Made by a program: the position numbers and the translations under genes
Shown: piece after piece, positions 27,418 to 35,790 of the stretch
Layout: each line of letters begins with the position of its first letter
Position numbering within the stretch: position 1 is the first letter of the stretch
The notes under the pieces: generated by a model
What the model was told of the DNA's origin: nothing
Database searches by the model: none
The model's input: only the letters and a program-made list of their open reading frames with translations
From: Candidatus Pelagisphaera phototrophica
GTDB taxonomy: Bacteria; Verrucomicrobiota; Verrucomicrobiia; Opitutales; Opitutaceae
Length of the DNA: 64,000 nucleotides
Assembly: GCF_014529625.1 (NCBI RefSeq)
Contig: NZ_CP076039.1
Span: forward strand, 930,001 to 994,000
Reading direction: 5' to 3'

Positions 27418-28219
27418 TCGAAGAAATTGCTCGGTTGAGTTTTCCGGAAACCAGACCTTCCTTGTCGATTTCAACTTTTTTGTAGCCGATTTCCTTAAGG
27501 GAGGACTCTATCAGCTGAAAAAGTGATTGGAGTCGTTCGATTTCTGATACAGGGGATTCGATCTTCGCAAGATCCCCGAAATGGCGTACGCGGACTTCTG
27601 GGAAACCGAGGTTGTTCAGCACAATCTCGGCCGATTCAATTTGAGTCAGCTTTTCTTTGGTTACTTCTTGACCGTAGGGGATTCGAGAGCTGAGACAGGG
27701 GCTTGCAGGTTTGTCCCAGACAGGAAGCTCGAAGTGCTTCGCAAGTGCTCTAATATCGTCTTTGTCGAGTCCACAGTCGGCGAGGGGAGTCAGGATATTT
27801 TGTTCGTTCGCCGCCTGGTGTCCGGGGCGAAAGTCTCCAAGATCGTCCACGTTAGCGCCGTTCAAAAGCGCAAAGTTGGCGTAGTCTGACTGATGGAGCT
27901 CCCGCATCATGCTGTAGAGCGTATCCTTGCAGTAGTAGCAACGGTTAAAAGGGTTGCTCTTGTATTCCGCTTTGTCGAGCTCGTCGGTTTGAATAATCCT
28001 AAGGGAAATTTCAAACTGCTGGCAGAATCGCTTGGCGATCTCTAGGTCGGCTCGTTTCAAACTGGGCGAATCGGCGATGATTCCGATGCCTTTTTGACCG
28101 AGGAATCGCTTGGATAAGTAGAGAACGAGTGCAGAGTCGACGCCCCCAGAAAAAGCGGTTAGACTACCTTCGATCGGTTCAAACCAGGCTTCCAGACTTT
28201 CGAGTAGGGTAGCGGTCAT
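27410..28219 (-). CDS. larE: Nickel-pincer cofactor sulfur transferase LarE
   Basis: 269 residues from ATG at 28219, preceded by AGGAA seven bases away; an ATG at 28288 would add 23 residues. PP-loop fold with SGGVDSA near residue 25. LarE activates the cofactor carboxylates and adds sulfur. NRCYYCKDTLY and SPCLSSRIPYG give a CxxC pair plus a third cysteine. That combination suggests the iron-sulfur-dependent class of LarE rather than the single-cysteine sacrificial type. First gene of larEBC; no larA racemase in the window. Confidence 0.93.
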   Translation of the reverse strand: MTATLLESLEAWFEPIEGSLTAFSGGVDSALVLYLSKRFLGQKGIGIIADSPSLKRADLEIAKRFCQQFEISLRIIQTDELDKAEYKSNPFNRCYYCKDTLYSMMRELHQSDYANFALLNGANVDDLGDFRPGHQAANEQNILTPLADCGLDKDDIRALAKHFELPVWDKPASPCLSSRIPYGQEVTKEKLTQIESAEIVLNNLGFPEVRVRHFGDLAKIESPVSEIERLQSLFQLIESSLKEIGYKKVEIDKEGLVSGKLNRAISSNG

Positions 28220-28309
28220 GGTAGGTTCCTTGAGGCTGAGGTTGAGTAGGTAGCTCCTCGGATCTTCGAATCCTTTTGCGAGGAGCATCCGGTTAGGGTC
28301 GAGATCGTA

Positions 28310-28516
28310 CTAGCGGGACTGATTCGCTCTGGATCCCTTATTGATTTTTCTGAAAGCAATCCAAACGATTGCCCCAGCGGTTAATCCCGCCGAAAGAATC
28401 GCGAATGCACTAATGCTCTCTGGGTGCGGTTGAGCATGAGCCAAACCAGAGGTGTGTGCAGGTGCCGCCACGGAGGTAATATGAAACAGAGAAAATGAGC
28501 AAATTGCAAATTTCAT
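28310..28516 (-). CDS. Small exported or membrane-anchored protein of unknown function
   Basis: 68 residues, stop 90 bases upstream of the larE start, same strand. It has an N-terminal signal-like hydrophobic stretch (AICSFSLFHITSVAA). After a His-containing spacer comes a second hydrophobic segment (ISAFAILSAGLTAGAIVWIAF) ended by RKINKGSR. The PHPES before that segment and the basic tail recall PEP-CTERM anchors, but the protein is too short to be a normal cargo. It could be a nickel-linked accessory given its neighbours. Coding status is supported by composition and position only. Confidence 0.5.
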   Translation of the reverse strand: MKFAICSFSLFHITSVAAPAHTSGLAHAQPHPESISAFAILSAGLTAGAIVWIAFRKINKGSRANQSR

Positions 28517-28632
28517 AATGGATTGTTGTGATTTCTGAGGAATATCGGGGAATTGTCAATGAACCCAATGCTTGTGAGTGGTTTTTGTTTAATTCATTTG
28601 CCCGCTGGTGGCTAGTCCCATACGAATACGCA

Positions 28633-28998
28633 ATGCCCGAACAAACTGCAACCTTGGAAGAATTGAAGCAATCCGTCGCCGCCTTCGCAGAGGAAAGAGA
28701 CTGGATTCAGTACCACTCGCTCAAGAACCTAGCCATGTCGATTTCGATCGAGGCGGGAGAGTTAATGGAGCGATTCCAATGGTTGGATAATACGGCTTCA
28801 AATACGCTCGTTGGAGATGCAGCAGCGAGGCTGGCGATTGAAGATGAGCTCGCGGACGTAATTATCTATTCCCTTCAGTTTGCCAATCGTGCGGATATTG
28901 ATCTATCCCAAGCGATCAAGCGCAAAATGGCGATCAATGCTGATAAGTACCCCGTCGAAAAAGCAAGAGGCAGGTCGGACAAGTACGACTCGTTGTAA
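28633..28998 (+). CDS. MazG-like nucleotide pyrophosphohydrolase
   Basis: 121 residues from ATG at 28633; the open frame extends upstream to GTG 28528 but homologs start at this ATG (TLEELKQSVAAFAEERDWIQ). MazG-type metal-binding helices are SISIEAGELMERFQW and IEDELADVIIYSLQFA. Enzymes of this type hydrolyse aberrant or excess nucleoside triphosphates, for example dCTP. The C-terminus KYPVEKARGRSDKY is typical. Divergent from the small membrane-protein gene; stands alone. Confidence 0.88.
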   Translation: MPEQTATLEELKQSVAAFAEERDWIQYHSLKNLAMSISIEAGELMERFQWLDNTASNTLVGDAAARLAIEDELADVIIYSLQFANRADIDLSQAIKRKMAINADKYPVEKARGRSDKYDSL

Positions 28999-29181
28999 TA
29001 GATTTTCGCGACGACTTGCGACTTGGATGACAACGTGTCCGAGATCAAGGGCAATAACGGCGAAAAAATTCGCATAGCCTCCGAGGCCGGTCACCGAATT
29101 ATCAAATCTTTTGGCTTCTAGCATTAGTCATTGCGAGATTTCGAATGGGAGGTTTTCCTGGGGTGTTATTTGATTGTTTGA

Positions 29182-30249
29182 ATGATGAGTGGATTAAAAA
29201 CAGGGCTAGGGGTATCTGGCTTAGCGTTAATTTTAGCCGCCTCCCCACATGGAAAAGCTCAAAATGCGATGGTGCTCCCGACGGATGCCACCCTCGGCTA
29301 TTCGCTTGACTGGTTCGCGGCGAGCGGGGAGGCAACTACGCTTCCCACCGAGATAGTTGTGTACAGTCTCAGCTGCGGTAAATGTATCGAGGAGCTTTCA
29401 GCTATTGCTCGGGGCTATGCTCCGGCACCCGATCGGTTCATGCTTGCCTCATTCAAAAAGAAGGATCGGGACGTTTCCATTCCGTTATTGAGTTTGGGGC
29501 TGTCCAATGTTGATCCGAAAACGCGGCGATCGACACTATTGGATTTGATCCGAATTTACACGGGCGATTCGGATCATTATCTGGAAAACCTTGAAGACTG
29601 GGTGACGACGGTCGAGTCGCATTGGCCCATTGGTTCGGGGTATAAGGAGGACGTCCTTTCAAGAGCTTTTGCGACCAACGTGCTGGATATGCAGGCTCGG
29701 ATACTGGCGCTGATGGATAAAATGGGAACACCCGATAAGATTCCGTTGGACCAGCCAACATTGGCTCTTGAGGTGACTCGGGGAAGCGATCGTTACAATG
29801 CCATGGTGGCGACACTTTCTTTGTCGTGGTTGAGACCCGGACTGGAAACTAAGGAGGATGCGGAGAGCATTGGAAAGCGGGCAAGATCGATCGATCCCTT
29901 GAAATCACTCTCAGCCTTGCAATGGAAAGAGTTGAAGGAATGGGCCATGAGCGGAGCGTACTGGATTTGGGGAGGACGACTGGGTACCGATATACTCGGA
30001 GAGATCATCGATTGGCAGGCGCAGTACCATCTGCTCCCAGATGATGCGACTCGCTTGGAGAAGCAGCGAAAGTGGTTCGACTACACGATCTTGCGGGCGG
30101 CGAAGGGACCTCTCAGTCCGCTTGAGGCCTTTGGCTTGGCGGATATCGAAGCTCTCGCTTCGCCTGCCTGGAGCGCGGCACAGGCCGACGCTCGCCAACA
30201 GTTGGTCTTTGCGAGCTACCTTGGAAATTTGACCACTTCTAAAAAGTAA
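29182..30249 (+). CDS. Exported hypothetical protein with CxxC motif
   Basis: 355 residues. Signal peptide TGLGVSGLALILAASPHGKA. IVVYSLSCGKCIEELSAIA (C65, C68) has the beta-strand/CxxC/helix look of a thioredoxin-like active site, but the following 280 residues are helical (EDWVTTVESHWPIG, LQWKELKEWAMSGAYW) and unrecognised. Possibly a periplasmic disulfide or metal-handling protein. A 117-base gap separates it from the cytochrome/FG-GAP gene on the same strand, so co-transcription is possible. Confidence 0.7.
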   Translation: MMSGLKTGLGVSGLALILAASPHGKAQNAMVLPTDATLGYSLDWFAASGEATTLPTEIVVYSLSCGKCIEELSAIARGYAPAPDRFMLASFKKKDRDVSIPLLSLGLSNVDPKTRRSTLLDLIRIYTGDSDHYLENLEDWVTTVESHWPIGSGYKEDVLSRAFATNVLDMQARILALMDKMGTPDKIPLDQPTLALEVTRGSDRYNAMVATLSLSWLRPGLETKEDAESIGKRARSIDPLKSLSALQWKELKEWAMSGAYWIWGGRLGTDILGEIIDWQAQYHLLPDDATRLEKQRKWFDYTILRAAKGPLSPLEAFGLADIEALASPAWSAAQADARQQLVFASYLGNLTTSKK

Positions 30250-30366
30250 CGGGTCCTTGAGTACTGGAAGCGGGATAGAATACGTCCTCTTCTGGAGCAG
30301 TCTCGAACAACCTTTTAGAGCTTTTTTGGTCGCTCGTTAAGCGCTGATTGCTAGAACGTCACCTCA

Positions 30367-31974
30367 ATGGTGAGTTTTATTCATCGAGTTCAGTTTTTGG
30401 GATGGCTTTTGTTGTCCGTTTTGTTGGTTGCCTGCTCTCAATCTGAAGACGGGGGTCCATCCGTTGCGAATAGCGTCGAAGCCGGGCGATTGCTCGCGAC
30501 CCAGCATTGTATTGCTTGCCATCAAGTTCCTGCCGCGGACCTACTTCCCAAGAAAAGCTGGGAATACGCTCTGACTTACATGGGCTTCTTTTTGGGAATT
30601 GTAGACTACGAATACATGGAAGGGTCGCCGGAATCCGCACTGGGAAGCATTCATTTGCGTGAGGAATTCGTCCGGGACGCGAACCTGTTGCCAGATGCTC
30701 CGTTGATGTCGAACGAGGATTGGGCCAAACTGAGAGCTTATTATATTGCTGAGGCTCCGGAGAAGGCGATTCCCCAGATCACGAAGCCTGTGATTATTGA
30801 GGACACTGAGAAGTTTCGTGTTAAACCTACCCAATACCGTATGGACTCTGCCATTACATCCATGGTGCACATCGATGAAGAAAATGGACTACTCTACATC
30901 CACGATGGTCGATCAGAGCAATTGACCGTTCTGGATCGTAATCTGAATTTCCATGACAGCCATCCTTCGCCGGGAGTGTCTCTGGTCGAGGCTCAAGCCG
31001 TTGGCGAAGATCTCTATCTTTTGTCCATTGGTGACCTATTTGCTTCAAATATCGGAGCCAAGTTGGGAGAGTTTCAGCACACACGGGTTTTCGGGGGAGT
31101 ATTCATGGGGCTCAATATTTTGGTGAAGGATCTGCACCGCCCCGCAGACTTCGCTTTCGCGGACCTAGACAATGATGGTCTGGATGAATTGCTTGTAAGT
31201 AACTTTGGTGACTATACAGGCAATTTCTCGATTTATGGGCGAGACTCGGGAAACGGTGCTTATGCGGCAGATCCGCTGATTCTCAGTGACCAGCCCGGAA
31301 TCGTTAAGGGCGATGCCCACGACTTTAATGAAGATGGGTATTTGGACATCGTTGTCATGATGAGTGCGGCTCGAGAAAATGTGAGTGTGTTTCTCAACGA
31401 TAAAAACGGAACATTCACTCAGAATGTACTTTGGGAGAAACATCCGTCTTTCGGATACATTGGATTTGAACTGAAAGACTTCAATGGAGACGGGCAGATG
31501 GACCTGCTTACCCTCAATGGTGACAATGGCGATTCAGATACCTATAATACGTTGAAGGGTGATCATGGCATTCGCCTTTATCTGAACAAGGGGAATCTTC
31601 AATTTGAAGAGTCGTATTTCTATCCGATGTATGGCGTTTACGGTGCGGAGGTGGCAGACTTCGACCATGATGGAGATCTGGATATAGCGGCGATTTCCTA
31701 CCACCCCGATTTTGATTTGGAACGCCCGGAGAACTTTGTCTATCTTGAGCAGGTCGATTCGCTAGAGTTCATTCCGTTTACCCATCCCGCGACGCAAAAG
31801 GGTCGCTGGCTGTCGATCGATTCCGGGGACGCTGATGGGGACGGGGACCAAGACATCGTCTTAGGAGCCGCCTATGTTCCGGTCGGAATGCGGGAGAAAT
31901 ACATGGACAAATTTGAAGAACTGGTGAGTGGGGGTCCGCCTATTCTCGTTTTGGAGAATCGGATGGGAAAGTAA
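30367..31974 (+). CDS. Lipoprotein with c-type heme site and FG-GAP repeats
   Basis: 535 residues. Lipobox LLVACS puts the lipidated Cys at 23. A single heme-c motif follows (C48-I-A-C51-H52) in a short cytochrome-like domain to about 130. The rest is a beta-propeller of FG-GAP/VCBS repeats with calcium-type loops DLDNDGLDE, DFNEDGYLD, DFNGDGQMD, DFDHDGDLD and DADGDGDQD. Likely periplasmic or surface; electron transfer tied to a propeller that may bind sugars or proteins. No partner dehydrogenase is intact nearby. Function unknown. Confidence 0.82.
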   Translation: MVSFIHRVQFLGWLLLSVLLVACSQSEDGGPSVANSVEAGRLLATQHCIACHQVPAADLLPKKSWEYALTYMGFFLGIVDYEYMEGSPESALGSIHLREEFVRDANLLPDAPLMSNEDWAKLRAYYIAEAPEKAIPQITKPVIIEDTEKFRVKPTQYRMDSAITSMVHIDEENGLLYIHDGRSEQLTVLDRNLNFHDSHPSPGVSLVEAQAVGEDLYLLSIGDLFASNIGAKLGEFQHTRVFGGVFMGLNILVKDLHRPADFAFADLDNDGLDELLVSNFGDYTGNFSIYGRDSGNGAYAADPLILSDQPGIVKGDAHDFNEDGYLDIVVMMSAARENVSVFLNDKNGTFTQNVLWEKHPSFGYIGFELKDFNGDGQMDLLTLNGDNGDSDTYNTLKGDHGIRLYLNKGNLQFEESYFYPMYGVYGAEVADFDHDGDLDIAAISYHPDFDLERPENFVYLEQVDSLEFIPFTHPATQKGRWLSIDSGDADGDGDQDIVLGAAYVPVGMREKYMDKFEELVSGGPPILVLENRMGK

Positions 31975-32018
31975 GATAGCCCGCTACCTGAATATTGTCA
32001 CTAAACTGTCATATTAGA

Positions 32019-32777
32019 CTACACATCTAAAAGCCAGTTCGCTTCCCGTGAAATCCGTCTGAGCGTTTCTTGTTGGATGAATTTTTGTTGAGGCGTTTGT
32101 TGAACTCGTTCTCGGGTGCAAAAGTAACTATGAATGGCACGGCGTGGTTGGTTCGTGTGGTTGATCGTCCCGCCATGCCATAAGTGAGAGTTGAATACCA
32201 TAACTGTTCCCGCTGGAGCCTCTAGAAGGATTTCATCTGGGTGCGATTGCAAGGGATCTTCCATCACCTCCTCGGGTATCTTGCCGAATAGGTGTGACTT
32301 GGGTACTAACCGAGTGGCTCCGTTGGCTTTGGTAAAATCATCCAGGAGCCATATCGAATTACAGACTTTGAACTCGCCGGGCATGACTGCAGATTTCCAG
32401 TCGACGTGCAGCTTTTGCAGGCCTTGTCCTGGTTTGGCAGCCCGATAGTTGAGCGATGACAACTTGATTTCAGGTCCTAGGACGTAGCTGATCGCTGCGA
32501 GCAATTTAGGTTGGGTGTAGAGTGAATCGAATACCGAGCCCTTGTTGACGAGATTGGCGAGCCGGTCTGCTCCTTCCTCTTTTGGGTGGCGAATTCGATC
32601 TGAGCTAAAGAGTTCATGTCCTCCTTGATCACCTTCCTCTTCGACTAATTGGCGAACGCGTTCACGAATCGCCTCCAACTGCACTTCGTCCAACAGTCGA
32701 CCCAGCGAAACGTAGCCCAATGAGTCGAGCGATTCGCATTCGGATTGGGAAAGTAATTGTTTTTGGGTGCTGAGCAT
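32019..32777 (-). CDS. Phytanoyl-CoA dioxygenase-like (PhyH) protein
   Basis: 252 residues, cytoplasmic. Double-stranded beta-helix oxygenase with the iron triad HxD in KLHVDWK and distal His in FNSHLWHGG, followed by the 2-oxoglutarate-binding Arg in NQPRRAIHSYF. Members hydroxylate diverse small molecules with Fe(II), O2 and 2-oxoglutarate; substrate unknown. Convergent with the cytochrome/FG-GAP gene, 44 bases between stops, without an obvious terminator. Confidence 0.88.
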   Translation of the reverse strand: MLSTQKQLLSQSECESLDSLGYVSLGRLLDEVQLEAIRERVRQLVEEEGDQGGHELFSSDRIRHPKEEGADRLANLVNKGSVFDSLYTQPKLLAAISYVLGPEIKLSSLNYRAAKPGQGLQKLHVDWKSAVMPGEFKVCNSIWLLDDFTKANGATRLVPKSHLFGKIPEEVMEDPLQSHPDEILLEAPAGTVMVFNSHLWHGGTINHTNQPRRAIHSYFCTRERVQQTPQQKFIQQETLRRISREANWLLDV

Positions 32778-32894
32778 TTCGAGAAGAACTCCGGATTGAA
32801 CGTAATTTCGTAAGATTCGGCAATTTAAAAAGCAGCGAATGCGGTGTTTGAGGGGTCCTAAATTACAACCGTCGCTGATGCGAAATGTCGATTT

Positions 32895-33510
32895 TTGTCA
32901 CGCGGATCCTCCGATGCAGGACAAGGATTTGTTTCTTGTCGTCGGCTCTGCGGCGGACTGACGGGCGGATTACGCAAAGATGAATTGGCTGATCTAGTCG
33001 CCTACCTCTCCGAACTGGGGAAAGAGGGACCCTATAAGGTTTCTTCCGGACGAATAGCGAGGACCTTTAAATACCTGCACGATCAGGATGGTGATAGCGG
33101 TTTTGTGGATATTGTGCGGCACAAGCCCTTTGGCTACGTCACTTCCGATGATCCTCTGTTCGAATGGCGGCCCTTGTACGCGAGGGTGGATGGAACGCTT
33201 CCCTTGGACGGAATTCCGCCGCTCCGACAGCACGGACGCATAAACTTCCATTATTTGCGTTTCCAAATGGATGTTCGAACCGCAGGAGCTGTGGGTTTGA
33301 AATTATCAGGACCGGATGAAAGTGTTCTTTGGGCCGGGGATCAAATCGTTGAACGAGAAAAGGGTCGCCTACTCGTTTCATGCGGAAAGGGGATTGGCGA
33401 CGATCACCTTAGCCGTAAGGGAAGACTTGCCGAAAAAGTCCGAGCTCAGTATAGAAATTCGGGATATAGAAGGTTCTACGGCCCAATCACAAATAGTGAA
33501 CGGCAAGTAG
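32895..33510 (+). pseudogene. Remnant of a PVC-type heme-binding dehydrogenase C-terminus, frameshifted
   Basis: The first frame (TTG 32895 on) reads GGLRKDELADLVAYLSELGK and later YVTSDDPLFEWRPLYARVDG and VGLKLSGPDESVLWAGDQI. This is the C-terminal layout of the large c-type cytochrome/HEAT proteins of Planctomycetota and Verrucomicrobiota. Near 33355 the sensible reading moves to another frame, KRVAYSFHAERGLATITLAV then SELSIEIRDIEG to a stop at 33508. The N-terminal bulk and the CxxCH are absent. The frame change and missing body make it a decayed gene. The intact FG-GAP gene follows 75 bases later. Family call is moderate. Confidence 0.6.
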
Positions 33511-33584
33511 GGAAGTGCAAATTAACTTCCTGCTATAAATAGATTGAACCATTCCCCGACCTCGCGACGATAAGCTAGACGATT

Positions 33585-34802
33585 ATGAAATTAGCGAAAT
33601 TACCCCTCAATTTTATTCTCGGGAGTCTAGTTCTCCTGACTTCTGGATTCGTCTATGCGGGAGAAAGGGATATCTCTTTTTCCACGAAGCTTCTTGCCAT
33701 TGATGCGAATGAAGGCTGTGCCATTGTCGATGTGAACAACGATGGTCAGCTAGACGTTGTGGCTGGACGAAACTGGTATGCGGGACCGGACTTTGTTCCT
33801 CGCGCTTTACGTCCCATCGAAGACAGAAACGGATACATTCATTCAAATGGCGATTTTCCCTATGATGTCGATGCGGATGGCTGGGTTGACATAATTGCAC
33901 AGTCTTTTTTCCAAACCGAGATTAACTGGTTCCGCAACCCAGGTCCGGAGGTGTTAAAGCTAGGGCTTCTGTGGGAAAAGCGTTTGCTGGTTGATACCCA
34001 GGTGGACCGGAACGAAGCGGAGCTCATGCACGACCTCGATGGGGATGGGGTCAAGGAATTTGTAGTTAATTCCTGGAACAAGGAAACCTCGCTGCTGGCG
34101 TGGAAGTTTAAAACGGAAGTACGGGAAGTCGAAGTCAAGCGCGGCAATCGAACCGTAAAGGAGATGCAAGAGGTTCCTACTATGGAGAAGATCAAGATTG
34201 GATCGAGCCGGAATGGGCACGGGCTGGGAATGGGCGATTTGAATGGGGACGGTCTAGAGGACGTTCTCTTCCAAGAGGGCTGGTATGAGCGGCCAAAGTC
34301 GGGTGCGATGGATAAGCCATGGAAGTGGCACAAGGATTGGTACCTTCACGCGTCGATACCTATGGTGGTACGAGACTTAAATGGAGATGGCCGAAACGAT
34401 TTTATCTATGGGATGGGACATGATTATGGTCTATTCTGGCGCGAGCAGCTGAAACCGGCGTCGGACGGTACGCTACAGTGGAAGGAGCACGTAATCGACA
34501 AGAGCTTTTCCCAGCCGCATGTGCTCCATTTGGCGGATATCGATGGGGATGGGGAGGATGAGTTGATAACGGGCAAGCGCGTCTTTGCCCACAACGGGAA
34601 GGATCCCGGCGGCAAGGAGGACCCCGTTTTGTATTACTATAATTGGGACAAGAAACAGAAGCGATTCGATAGAAAAACGATTGTCGAAGGCTCGGCGGGT
34701 ACTGGACTCCAAATTGCAACCGGGGATTTGAATGGCGATGGTCGTCTGGATATTGCCGTAGCGGGGAAGAGTGGCACATACGTGATCTTTAATGAAGGTT
34801 GA
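33585..34802 (+). CDS. Exported FG-GAP/VCBS repeat protein
   Basis: 405 residues. Signal peptide FILGSLVLLTSGFVYAGE. Seven-bladed-type propeller repeats: DVNNDGQLDVVAG, DVDADGWVDIIAQ, DLDGDGVKEFVVN, DLNGDGLEDVLFQ, DLNGDGRNDFIYG, DIDGDGEDELITG and DLNGDGRLDIAVAG, each with a calcium-type loop. A charged insertion (KTEVREVEVKRGNRTVKEMQ) lies mid-protein. Related proteins in this phylum are encoded beside cytochrome dehydrogenases, which fits the remnant just upstream. No enzymatic motif seen. Confidence 0.85.
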   Translation: MKLAKLPLNFILGSLVLLTSGFVYAGERDISFSTKLLAIDANEGCAIVDVNNDGQLDVVAGRNWYAGPDFVPRALRPIEDRNGYIHSNGDFPYDVDADGWVDIIAQSFFQTEINWFRNPGPEVLKLGLLWEKRLLVDTQVDRNEAELMHDLDGDGVKEFVVNSWNKETSLLAWKFKTEVREVEVKRGNRTVKEMQEVPTMEKIKIGSSRNGHGLGMGDLNGDGLEDVLFQEGWYERPKSGAMDKPWKWHKDWYLHASIPMVVRDLNGDGRNDFIYGMGHDYGLFWREQLKPASDGTLQWKEHVIDKSFSQPHVLHLADIDGDGEDELITGKRVFAHNGKDPGGKEDPVLYYYNWDKKQKRFDRKTIVEGSAGTGLQIATGDLNGDGRLDIAVAGKSGTYVIFNEG

Positions 34803-34900
34803 GGGTTGCCCTCTGGTTTCAAGAGTCGATGCGATTGATTTCTACGGTTAATTTTGGACTCGAAGGAATATGTGTGCTCGGTGAGCGGAAGGATTGATTT

Positions 34901-35767
34901 ATGGCTGAATTGAATTTTAAACAAGAATTGGTCGGCTGCTATGGGTATCCGGTGGCGGAAAATCCGACTCAGGCGATGATTGAGCCCGCCTTTCGGGCAC
35001 TGGGCTTGGACTGGCGTTACCTGACTCTCGAAGTCAGGCCCGAGGGCTTGAAGGCTGCGGTGGAGGCCGCACGTGTATTCGGGTTTCAAGGATTCAATTG
35101 TACGATTCCTCATAAGGTTGAGGTGATTCAGTATCTTGATAGGCTGGGAGAATCAGCAGAGCTGATGGGAGCGGTGAATTGCGTCGTCAATCGTGAGGGA
35201 AAACTGGTCGGTGAAAACACTGATGGAAAAGGCTTCGTTGCTTCCCTCGAGGAAATCGACGACCCAGCGGGAAAATCTGTCGTAATCTTTGGCGCGGGAG
35301 GCGCGGCTCGAGCGATCAGCGTGGAAATGGCCTTAGCGGGAGCGAATCGTATTTCGATTGTCAATCGAAGTGAAGATCGCGGTCGGGAATTGACTGCCTT
35401 GCTGAATGACAAAGTAAAAGATCGTTGCCCAGAATTAGAATCAAATTTCGTTTTATGGAACGGCAATTTTCAAATTCCAAGCGATACCGATATCGTGATC
35501 AATGCAACATCCATCGGCTTGTATCCAGATGTGGATGCCAAACTAGCCTTGGATTCGAACGCGCTGACCTCAAATATGATTGTGGCCGACGTGATCCCCA
35601 ACCCTCCCAAGACTCAACTCGTAAAGTTGGCTGCAAGCAAAGGCTGTCATGTGATTGACGGACTGAAAATGCTGGTTGGCCAAGGCGTAATTGGAATTGA
35701 ATACTGGACTGGGAGAATACCGGATGCCTCCGTGATGCGAGCGGGACTTGAAGCGGTGTTTGAATAG
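34901..35767 (+). CDS. Shikimate dehydrogenase-like protein with altered substrate loop
   Basis: 288 residues with full AroE architecture. The catalytic pair is present, K72 in NCTIPHK and D108 in GENTDGKGF, as is the NADP motif VVIFGAGGAARAI with NRSEDR. The substrate-carboxylate loop, normally SxS in a HSxSPxxHN context, reads GYPVAENPTQAMIEP. Both serines are missing, so the substrate may not be shikimate. INATSIGLYPD and the C-terminal GLKMLVGQGVIGIEYWTG are family-like. It is flanked by non-aromatic genes. It could be a shikimate/quinate paralog of sugar-acid metabolism. Confidence 0.8.
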   Translation: MAELNFKQELVGCYGYPVAENPTQAMIEPAFRALGLDWRYLTLEVRPEGLKAAVEAARVFGFQGFNCTIPHKVEVIQYLDRLGESAELMGAVNCVVNREGKLVGENTDGKGFVASLEEIDDPAGKSVVIFGAGGAARAISVEMALAGANRISIVNRSEDRGRELTALLNDKVKDRCPELESNFVLWNGNFQIPSDTDIVINATSIGLYPDVDAKLALDSNALTSNMIVADVIPNPPKTQLVKLAASKGCHVIDGLKMLVGQGVIGIEYWTGRIPDASVMRAGLEAVFE

Positions 35768-35790
35768 ATTGAAGTGTATTTGGTAGGACT

